Shown here in pieces: positions 24,381 through 33,700 of a stretch of DNA of 64,000 nt (its first letter is position 1; each line of letters begins with the position of its first letter). The stretch comes from Isoperla grammatica (taxonomy: Eukaryota; Arthropoda; Insecta; Plecoptera; Perlodidae), in the NCBI GenBank assembly GCA_945910005.1, contig OX246742.1, forward strand, positions 48,386,211-48,450,210, read 5' to 3'. A model generated the notes under the pieces. The model was not told the origin of the DNA, made no database searches, and worked only from the letters and a program-made list of their open reading frames with translations. Position numbers and translations under genes: made by a program.

Positions 24381-26344
24381 TGTAGTGAATAGGACGTAGC
24401 AAAAGCATAGTGACTGTACAGTTGTAATGTAGTGCCTAGAACGTGGCTAAAGCGTAGTGACTGTACAGTTGTAATGTAGTGCCTAGAACGTGGCTAAAGC
24501 GTAGTGACTGTACAGTTGTAATGTAGTGCCTAGAACGTGGCTAAAGCGTAGTGACTGTACAGTTGTAATGTAGTGCCTAGAACGTGGCTAAAGCGTAGTG
24601 ACTGTACTGTTGTAATGTAGTGCCTAGAACGTGGCTAAAGCGTAGTGACTGTACAGTTGTAATGTAGTGCCTAGAACGTGGCTAAAGCGTAGTGACTGTA
24701 CAGTTGTAATGTAGTGCCTAGAACGTGGCTAAAGCGTAGTGACTGTACAGTTGTAATGTAGTGCCTAGAACGTGGCTAAAGCGTAGTGACTGTACAGTTG
24801 TAATGTAGTGCCTAGAACGTGGCTAAAGCGTAGTGACTGTACAGTTGTAATGTAGTGTCTAGAACGTGGCTAAAGCGTAGTGACTGTACAGTTGTAATGT
24901 AGTGTCTAGAACGTGGCTAAAGCGTAGTGACTGTACAGTTGTAATGTAGTGCCTAGAACGTGGCTAAAGCGTAGTGACTGTACAGTTGTAATGTAGTGTC
25001 TAGAACGTGGCTAAAGCGTAGTGACTGTACAGTTGTAATGTAGTGCCTAGAACGTGGCTAAAGCGTAGTGACTGTACAGTTGTAATGTAGTGCCTAGAAC
25101 GTGGCTAAAGCGTAGTGACTGTACAGTTGTAATGTAGTGCCTAGAACGTGGCTAAAGCGTAGTGACTGTACAGTTGTATTGTTGTAATGTAGTGCCTAGA
25201 ACGTGGCTAAAGCGTAGTGACTGTACAGTTGTAATGTAGTGCCTATAACGTGGCTAAAGCGTAGTGACTGTACAGTTGTAATGTAGTGCCTAGAACGTGG
25301 CTAAAGCGTAGTGACTGTACAGTTGTAATGTAGTGCCTAGAACGTGGCTAAAGCGTAGTGACTGTACAGTTGTAATGTAGTGCCTAGAACGTGGCTAAAG
25401 CGTAGTGACTGTACAGTTGTAATGTAGTGCCTGGAACGTGGCTAAAGCGTAGTGACTGTACAATTGTATTGTTGTAATGTAGTGCCTAGAACGTGGCTAA
25501 AGCGTAGTGACTGTACAGTTGTATTGTTGTAATGTAGTGCCTAGAACGTGGCTAAAGCGTAGTGACTGTACAGTTGTAATGTAGTGCCTAGAACGTGGCT
25601 AAAGCGTAGTGACTGTACAGTTGTAATGTAGTGCCTAGAACGTGGCCAAAGCGTAGTGACTGTACAGTTGTAATGTAGTGCCTAGAACGTGGCTAAAGCG
25701 TAGTGACTGTACAGTTGTAATGTAGTGCCTAGAACGTGGCTAAAGCGTAGTGACTGTACAGTTGTAATGTAGTGCCTAGAACGTGGCTAAAGCGTAGTGA
25801 CTGTACAGTTGTAATGTAGTGCCTAGAACGTGGCTAAAGCGTAGTGACTGTACTGTTGTAATGTAGTGCCTAGAACGTGGCTAAAGCGTAGTGACTGTAC
25901 AGTTGTATTGTTGTAATGTAGTGCCTAGAACGTGGCTAAAGCGTAGTGACTGTACAGTTGTAATGTAGTGCCTAGAACGTGGCTAAAGCGTAGTGACTGT
26001 ACAGTTGTAATGTAGTGCCTAGAACGTGGCTAAAGCGTAGTGACTGTACAGTTGTAATGTAGTGCCTAGAACGTGGCTAAAGCGTAGTGACTGTACAGTT
26101 GTAATGTAGTGCCTAGAACGTGGCTAAAGCGTAGTGACTGTACAGTTGTAATGTAGTGCCTAGAACGTGGCTAAAGCGTAGTGACTGTACAGTTGTAATG
26201 TAGTGCCTATAACGTGGCTAAAGCGTAGTGACTGTACAGTTGTAATGTAGTGCCTAGAACGTGGCTAAAGCGTAGTGACTGTACAGTTGTAATGTAGTGC
26301 CTAGAACGTGGCTAAAGCGTAGTGACTGTACAGTTGTAATGTAG
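24381..26344. repeat. 47-bp minisatellite (about 42 copies)
   Basis: Highly homogeneous array of a unit containing GTAGTGACTGTACAGTTGTA and TAGAACGTGGCTAAAGC. ACTGTACAGT is a perfect 10-bp palindrome in each unit. A recurrent 10-bp insertion variant (TTGTATTGTTGTAATG) appears about four times, and a GTGTCTAG variant clusters near 24850-25010. The first unit is diverged, like the DNA to its left. The array ends in GTAGGCCTAAC. Confidence 0.98.
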
Positions 26345-27253
26345 GCCTAACACCTGAGGTACTGTGCAGTTAGTTGTCGGTGGTTGAAGTGAAGCAAACC
26401 CCCTCCTTAGAAGTGATCATGAAATCCTGTTGAGTTTCATCATCTACATGTTTGTGAACGTGTTCAAACATCGAGTTGTCAAGCAGGGCTCCGAATAAGA
26501 CGGATGTTATCGGCTAATGAAGGAAAGTCAATCAATCAATTAGTTGTGCATCCATATTCCATACATGAGGGTCCGTTGTCTCCCAGGATGGGGGTGAATG
26601 CACAGTGTACATGTAGTCACTAGTCACCAAGCTACTTTTAAGATTTTTAAGATTAATTTAATGTTAGTTACGGTACTATAATTTTTGTAGTATATGCATT
26701 GTACCATGCAATGGGCATGGCCTTTCATTTTGTTATTTTGTTATTTTTTTAATTATTAATGTGTCTTCTGTCCCTTTTTTAGGGAATTTTATGTATTAAT
26801 TGTTCAATACTGTATAACTGGCTACATAAGCTACTAAATAAAGACAATACAAATACAAATACTTGTCTAGGCCTGGACAAGATTCAAGTAGGCTGCACAG
26901 CTGACTCAGTCTTACCAGGGTGATGTAACCGCGTGCACGTCATATAAGGTTTGATGATGTCTTCAGTTGAGAGCTTTGATTGTGGACTCGCTGATCCGTA
27001 GCATTCGCCAAGTAGCAATACAGGCTGGATCTTCAACACGTGAGATGCGAGGAAATTATGTTTCTCAAAGTATTATATTTTGATAGTTATTTGTTCCTGT
27101 TGCGTTTCTTGACTCACAGACGAAAGAGAGAGCAAACAAAATAATGTTGGTATTTTCACTAAACACGATCATCCTTTCGAATCCTGTTTTTGAGTATCTT
27201 ACTCCGCTTAATTCCAAGATTTTGATTTTGAATGACATTTCATAACCTGTCTC
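26345..27253. other. Unassigned stretch with a possible LINE 3' end
   Basis: No gene recognised. The segment at 26640-26870 is described separately. Confidence 0.4.
26640..26870 (+). mobile_element. Possible LINE 3' UTR with (AATAC)n tail
   Basis: AT-rich segment ending CTACTAAATAAAGACAATAC and then repeats of AAATAC. An AATAAA signal followed by a short tandem tail is typical of CR1/L2-type or RTE-type LINE 3' ends. No ORF2 remnant or target-site duplication is visible, so this rests on the tail alone. Confidence 0.4.
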
Positions 27254-27495
27254 CATTGGCGTCGCCAAGATATTGATATTGTTGGGGGGGGGGGGGGAGC
27301 AAGCCTCCAAGCTAGCCCCGCCGGAAAATTGATAGATTTGTAACACTCCAACCGATTTTACGACGTTAATATAGGTTATGATCGAAATTAATTGTTTGCA
27401 AGACATACGTGTTACCCGCGCATTCACATTTTTAATTGTTTTGGGGGCAAGTTAACCTCTTTGCCCCCCCCCCCCCCCCCATCGCGACACCTATG
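27254..27495. mobile_element. Probable hAT-like MITE, 242 bp
   Basis: The left end CATTGGCGTCGC and the reverse complement of the right end, CATAGGTGTCGC, match at 10 of 12 bases. A G14 run lies inside the left end and a C17 run inside the right end, the same layout as the MITE at 12821. No matching 8-bp duplication is seen, so it is older or mis-bounded. Confidence 0.6.
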
Positions 27496-27926
27496 TGCTT
27501 GGCGTCTGCATTGTCAGCATGTCGTGCACTTCCTGCACAGTAGCGACCCTCTTTACGACCCCTTGGTTTGGCCGCCGGATGCCAGCAATACTTTCTAATA
27601 AAATAAAGAAATATACCAAATCGACTAACACTAACAGCAAGCCTGTACCGTCGAATGTTGGAGATTCTCTGGATGAGCACGGAGGAATAAGACTGATCAC
27701 CCAGTGCGAGTGTTAGAGGTGTCAAGAGCTGTTACAACCCGATGAACCTTCTTGCGTTCTGTCCTGCCCACGTGCTTGCCTGTAATAATATCTACTCATT
27801 GATTGCAGCTTCTCGTTGGCCGTGTTCCAATAACACTTTACTATATATGTGTGTATATATATTAGTGTGCGTCGTCTCAGTTAGCCTCGTCGCATTTTAG
27901 TGGAGCGGCACCGAACAAATCGATCC
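27496..27926. other. Unassigned non-coding stretch
   Basis: No gene seen. GTCTCAGTTAGCCTCGTCGC near 27874-27893 is a copy of the word recurring across the window. Confidence 0.4.
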
Positions 27927-28236
27927 GACTCGTCGCATAAACACTATAGAACAATGACTGCAGACTTCTTGCTTGTGACGTCACTGGCGTGTAGTGCAGC
28001 TACAGTGCAGCTAGTGTAGCTATAGTGGAGCTACAGTGCAGCTACAGTGCAGCTAGTGTAGCTACAGTGCGTGCACGGTTGTACCCTTGACTCGTCGCAT
28101 AAACACTATAGAACAATGACTGCATACTTCTTGCTTGTGACGTCACTGGCGTATAGTGCAGCTACAGTGCAGCTAGTGTAGCTACAGTGCAGCTAGTCTA
28201 GCTATAGTGCGTGCACGGTCTTACCCTTGACTCGTC
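27927..28236. repeat. Two-copy tandem duplication (162 and 140 bp) carrying CRE palindromes
   Basis: Both copies begin GACTCGTCGCATAAACACTA (27927 and 28089), and a third start is visible at 28229. Each copy holds a perfect TGACGTCA (27976-27983 and 28138-28145), then a run of GTGCAGCTA/GTGTAGCTA words. TGACGTCA is the consensus cAMP-response element, but no promoter is otherwise evident here. Confidence 0.85.
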
Positions 28237-28423
28237 GAATGTCTGTCTGTCGTTCTGCTCCTCGGATATCGAGGTATAATGTATCGACTCCTAATTCATG
28301 TGCGATAACCTATAATTAGGACATAATGCAACAAATTATTGTTGTTAGCTTGTTAGTTGACGTGGCCTCCTATTAGCGTTGCCAACCACGCGGCCTAAGT
28401 CTAACATCGAGACCTCTCGTTGA

Positions 28424-28636
28424 TCGAACCCGGTACCGTGGCGTACGGGGTTAGCACGCTACCACTCGGCCAAGCCGCGGGTTCGAGCCCCGTGCTGAAA
28501 CGCCCTCGAACCCGGTCCCGTGGCGTACAGGGCTAGCACGCTACCACTCGGCCAAGCCGCGGGTTCGAGCCCTGTGCTGTAACGCCCTCGAACCCGGTCC
28601 CGTGGCGTACAGGGCTAGCACGCTACCACTCGGCCA
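28424..28636 (-). repeat. 82-bp tandem repeat of a tRNA-like sequence (2.6 copies)
   Basis: Units start TCGAACCCGG at 28424, 28506 and 28588. On the minus strand each reads GGCCGAGTGGTAGCGTGCTA, which looks like the A-box region of Leu/Ser-type tRNAs, then GGGTTCGAGGGC, a B box. On the plus strand there is also GGGTTCGAGCCC. It is a tandemly amplified tRNA-derived SINE head. The anticodon arm and acceptor pairing are not convincing enough for a functional tRNA. Confidence 0.7.
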
Positions 28637-30058
28637 GTCTTGCCCCCGGTAGTTCCTGGCGTCTATTATTTTATTTGACTCATATATTCGCAGTCGCAAC
28701 TTTTCATAATTATTCGCGATGATTATGGTAATTAATGTCTGTACAGTCGTGCGCAACAGTTTCGCCCCCCTCCTCTTCCTCGCCGGCCGACGTCTTGTTT
28801 TAATTAATAAAGTTATTTACTCGTTGGTTTGGCCCGAGCCCAGGGCTAGAGGTTTATTCCTGTTGTGGTGGTATAACCTAAAGGGGGCGGATACATCTGT
28901 GATGCCGAGCACTGCCTTCTTGTGGTGACCGGTTACCGCAAGGAGGGCATCTCTTTTGTCACGTGGCTTTCATCGTGTTTCCTCTTCCTACTTTCCCACT
29001 TTTTGTTCATCTTTGTCAATCCTATTTGCGATCAGAACGACCCCCCCCCCCCCTCCATTTTGAATTCCCTTACGACGGCCCCGGCGATGTGCGTGGGGTT
29101 TTATTCGTCCGACGTCATAATATGACCTAGCGGTCAAGAACGTCGTAGCGTTGGTACCGACACCTTGCACGGGGCTCGAACCCGCGGCCCGTTGCTCGAT
29201 CCCGCCGCAAGCACCGTGTGCTGTACTTGCATTGTCCTCCGTAAACAACATAATCGCCGGTATTGTCTATTGTATAAACACATACCACCAGCAAGAAGGA
29301 AACAATGTTGCCTACTTTTTTTAAAGAGGTATACCCTGTCTTTAAAAAAAAGTAAATTAAACAAGTAGAATTGTTGTCAAAAAGTAACGGCCTCTACGTT
29401 ATTATATTATTGAGTTGTACTTGAGGTAATGAAACTGTCGTGTTGTGTTTGGAAGAGATCTTGTACGTATTGTCATGGCCATAACCTCGGAAACAATATC
29501 GACATTCATTAATTTTGTGTTGGCCATTGTATTAGAAAATAGCTGTTCTTAAATATTTTTCTAAATACTTGCTCATCAAAATACATTTGACTGAATAGTA
29601 TATAGCTTGAACGCACTTGAAAACGCTTGCTTTTTGCCAAAAAGCTCTTTTATTATTTACCAGTTATAAAATTATGTAGGCAAATAAATTTTGTTTCCAG
29701 TAAATTTCAAAATACAAATATAATATGTACATTGTACCTAAACTACACTATTTTCTAGTATTTTGCCAGCTCTGTCGTTGCGTCTAGTGGATGAAAGTCC
29801 TCTTCGTAAGTGGCGTGCAGTATAGACTATAAAGTATAGAGTATAGATAGACCACCCTTCTGAGTTACAGCAGGTTACAGAGCCCCATGTGACTTCGCAA
29901 ACACCCGTTTACGAAATAACGTCCCATCGTCGTTTTGGAAGACGAGAACTGTAAACAATTAGCATGAACGCTATTGGTTGCACAAGGATGTGCAGGTTAC
30001 GGGCCGCGGGCGACGGCTGGGTCCCGGTCGGTGTTGGGGTTCCGTGGCGGGCGCCTAG
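28637..30058. other. Unassigned non-coding stretch
   Basis: No gene seen. It contains a C13 run near 29041, a tRNA-like B box on the minus strand (GGGTTCGAGCCCC, near 29172-29184), and an imperfect hairpin at 29313-29354 (a TACTTTTTTTAAAGA arm against its complement with a one-base bulge). Confidence 0.45.
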
Positions 30059-32863
30059 CACAGCGGACCGCGGTGTATTAGGCCTAGCCTCGCTGTCGGA
30101 CAGCGGCCCGCGGTGTATTAGGCCTAGCCTCGCTGTCGGACAGCGGACCGCGGTGTATTAGGCCTAGCCTCGCTGCAACATCGGGGGTCGGACAGCGGCC
30201 CGCGGTGTATTAGGCCTAGCCTCGCTGTCGGACAGCGGCCCGCGGTGTATTAGGCCTAGCCTCGCACAGCGGCCCGCGGTGTATTAGGCCTAGCCTCGCA
30301 CAGCGGCCCGCGGTGTATTAGGCCTAGCCTCGCTGTCGGACAGCGGACCGCGGTGTATTAGGCCTAGCCTCGCTGTCGGGCAGCGGCCCGCGGTGTATTA
30401 GGCCTAGCCTCGCTGTCGGACAGCGGACCGCGGTGTATTAGGCCTAGCCTCGCTGTCGGACAGCGGACCGCGGTGTATTAGGCCTAGCCTCGCTGTCGGG
30501 CAGCGGCCCGCGGTGTATTAGGCCTAGCCTCGCTGTCGGACAGCGGACCGCGGTGTATTAGGCCTAGCCTCTCTGTCGGACAGCGGACCGCGGTGTATTA
30601 GGCCTAGCCTCGCTGTCGGACAGCGGACCGCGGTGTATTAGGCCTAGCCTCGCTGTCGGACAGCGGACCGCGGTGTATTAGGCCTAGCCTCGCTGTCGGG
30701 CAGCGGCCCGCGGTGTATTAGGCCTAGCCTCGCTGTCGGACAGCGGACCGCGGTGTATTAGGCCTAGCCTCTCTGTCGGACAGCGGCCCGCGGTGTATTA
30801 GGCCTAGCCTCGCTGTCGGACAGCGGCCTGCGGTGTATTAGGCCTAGCCTCGCTGTCGGACAGCGGACCGCGGTGTATTAGGCCTAGCCTCGCTGTCGGA
30901 CAGCGGACCGCGGTGTATTAGGCCTAGCCTCGCTGTCGGACAGCGGCCCGCGGTGTATTAGGCCTAGCCTCGCTGTCGGACAGCGGACCGCGGTGTATTA
31001 GGCCTAGCCTCGCTGTCGGACAGCGGACCGCGGTGTATTAGGCCTAGCCTCGCTGTCGGACAGCGGCCCGCGGTGTATTAGGCCTAGCCTCGCACAGCGG
31101 CCCGCGGTGTATTAGGCCTAGCCTCGCACAGCGGCCCGCGGTGTATTAGGCCTAGCCTCGCTGTCGGACAGCGGACCGCGGTGTATTAGGCCTAGCCTCG
31201 CTGTCGGACAGCGGACCGCGGTGTATTAGGCCTAGCCTCGCTGTCGGACAGCGGCCCGCGGTGTATTAGGCCTAGCCTCGCTGTCGGACAGCGGCCCGCG
31301 GTGTATTAGGCCTAGCCTCGCTGTCGGACAGCGGACCGCGGTGTATTAGGCCTAGCCTCGCTGCAACATCGGGGGTCGGACAGCGGACCGCGGTGTATTA
31401 GGCCTTGCCTCGCTGTCGGACAGCGGACCGCGGTGTATTAGGCCTAGCCTCGCTGTCGGACAGCGGCCCGCGGTGTATTAGGCCTAGCCTCGCTGTCGGA
31501 CAGCGGACCGCGGTGTATTAGGCCTAGCCTCGCTGCAACATCGGGGTTGGACAGCGGACCGCGGTGTATTAGGCCTAGCCTCGCTGCAACATCGGGGTTG
31601 GACAGCGGACCGCGGTGTATTAGGCCTAGCCTCGCTGCAACATCGGGGTTGGACAGCGGACCGCGGTGTATTAGGCCTAGCCTCGCTGCAACATCGGGGG
31701 TCGGACAGCGGACCGCGGTGTATTAGGCCTAGCCTCGCTGCAACATCGGGGGTCGGACAGCGGACCGCGGTGTATTAGGCCTAGCCTCGCTGTCGGACAG
31801 CGGCCCGCGGTGTATTAGGCCTAGCCTCGCTGTCGGACAGCGGACCGCGGTGTATTAGGCCCAGCCTCGCACAGCGGCGGCCCGCGGTGTATTAGGCCTA
31901 GCCTCGCTGCAACATCGCTGTCGGACAGCGGACCGCGGTGTATTAGGCCTAGCCTCGCTGTCGGACAGCGGCCCGCGGTGTATTAGGCCTAGCCTCGCAC
32001 AGCGGCCCGCGGTGTATTAGGCCTAGCCTCGCACATCGGCCCGCGGTGTATTAGGCCTAGCCTCGCACATCGGCCCGCGGTGTATTAGGCCTAGCCTCGC
32101 TGTCGGACAGCGGCCCGCGGTGTATTAGGCCTAGCCTCGCACAGCGGCCCGCGGTGTATTAGGCCTAGCCTTGCTGTCGGACAGCGGACCGCGGTGTATT
32201 AGGCCTAGCCTCGCTGCAACATCGGGGGTCGGACAGCGGACCGCGGTGTATTAGGCCTAGCCTCGCACAGCGGCGGCCCGCGGTGTATTAGGCCTAGCCT
32301 CGCTGCAACATCGGGGTTGGACAGCGGCCCGCGGTGTATTAGGCCTAGCCTCGCTGCAACATCGGGGTTGGACAGCGGACCGCGGTGTATTAGGCCTAGC
32401 CTCGCTGCAACATCGGGGTTGGACAGCGGACCGCGGTGTATTAGGCCTAGCCTCGCTGCAACATCGGGGTTGGACAGCGGACCGCGGTGTATTAGGCCTA
32501 GCCTCGCTGCAACATCGGGGTTGGACAGCGGACCGCGGTGTATTAGGCCTAGCCTCGCTGCAACATCGGGGGTCGGACAGCGGACCGCGGTGTATTAGGC
32601 CTAGCCTCGCTGCAACACCGGGGGTCGGACAGCGGACCGCGGTGTATTAGGCCTAGCCTCGCTGCAACATCGGGGGTTGGACAGCGGACCGCGGTGTATT
32701 AGGCCTAGCCTCGCTGCAACATCGGGGGTCGGACAGCGGACCGCGGTGTATTAGGCCTAGCCTCGCTGTCGGACAGCGGCCCGCGGTGTATTAGGCCTAG
32801 CCTCGCTGTCGGACAGCGGACCGCGGTGTATTAGGCCTAGCCTCGCTGCAACATCGGGGGTCG
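30059..32863. repeat. 40-bp GC-rich minisatellite (about 67 copies)
   Basis: Basic unit 40 bp: CTGTCGGACAG, then CGGACCGCGG (or CGGCCCGCGG), TGTAT, TAGGCCTA, GCCTCG. Length variants are 34 bp (CACAGCGG start) and 51-52 bp (CTGCAACATCGGGG(G)T start). The long form dominates the right third. Each unit carries three perfect palindromes: CTGTCGGACAG, CCGCGG and TAGGCCTA. The 51-bp form is a multiple of 3 and yields a short artificial ORF at 32317-32598. Confidence 0.98.
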
Positions 32864-32900
32864 AACTGCGTCGTTCATCTTGGCTTCTGGTGAGACCAGG

Positions 32901-33295
32901 CCTGCCCATGGACTGCCACCTTATCGTGGTGGGCAGGTTTGCGTGCTTTGTTGATCCCGAGAGCTATGCCGGCGGAAGCGTATGCCTCTGGTAGGGCCAC
33001 CCAAGCCGGACTGGTCGAGGAGGAGAAGTCAGACGAAGTGCAGTCCACACCCCAATCCCCTTTCCCCCCCACTGTCCCATTGAATATTTCTCCTCCCACT
33101 TGGCCCTGCCCTCCCTTGCTGGACTTCCGTATGACGACTCACGCGACGTACAATGGATCTGATTCGGATGTAGCTTTATTCTTCATTATCATCTTTCTCA
33201 TCTTCATTATCACCCGCTCATCGTCTCGATTGGCCATAGTGGTGAAAATATGAGACGTTAAGCCCCATTAATCAATCAATTAATCAATCAATCAA
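32901..33295 (+). mobile_element. LINE-derived non-autonomous retroposon, 395 bp, 13-bp TSD
   Basis: The 13-bp sequence TGGTGAGACCAGG occurs at 32888-32900 and 33296-33308, an exact target-site duplication. The 5' part (TTATCGTGGTGGGCAGGTTT through GGTAGGGCCACCCAAGCC) resembles the 5' region of L2/CR1-type LINEs as I remember them. The 3' part ends GAGACGTTAAGCCCC plus an (ATCA)n tail. Both LINE ends are joined with the ORFs missing, giving a short non-autonomous copy. Confidence 0.8.
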
Positions 33296-33308
33296 TGGTG
33301 AGACCAGG

Positions 33309-33480
33309 GAGTGAAACACATCGACAGGGAATCGAACTCACGTCTCAGGCTAGGGGCCTCTACCTCTGGACCAATGTCACGTCCTAGTAGTGGGAGACGG
33401 AAGTATCCCAGATAATTTTTAAAATGAACGCAATGTGTTTGGTCGTTTCGTCCGTGTTTTAGAGGAAGGTTTTGAGTTGA
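33309..33480 (-). repeat. tRNA-like module (minus strand) and unassigned DNA
   Basis: On the minus strand GTGAGTTCGATTCCCTG (complement of about 33327-33343) is a B-box-like T-arm, with an A-box-like GGTCCAGAGGTAGAGG upstream of it. This looks like the resident tRNA-derived sequence into which the 395-bp retroposon inserted. Confidence 0.45.
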
Positions 33481-33700
33481 GGGACAGATATGGCTTGGAC
33501 TGACACGCTTGCAGTGTACGTTTCGACGAGGTCCATGAGGATCCGACCGAAATTGAGGGACAGACATGTGGCTTGGACAGACATGTGGCTTGGACTGACA
33601 TGTGGCTTGGACTGACATGTGGCTTGGACTGACATGTGGCTTGGACTGACACGCTTGCAAGTGTACGTTTTGAGGAGGTCCATGAGGATCCGACCGAAAC
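33481..33700. repeat. 17-bp minisatellite (about 5.4 copies) between two flanking copies
   Basis: GACATGTGGCTTGGACT is repeated at 33561-33652. It is bordered on each side by similar segments holding GAGGTCCATGAGGATCCGAC (about 33527-33546 and 33674-33693). The whole is a longer duplicated unit whose centre expanded. Confidence 0.9.
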
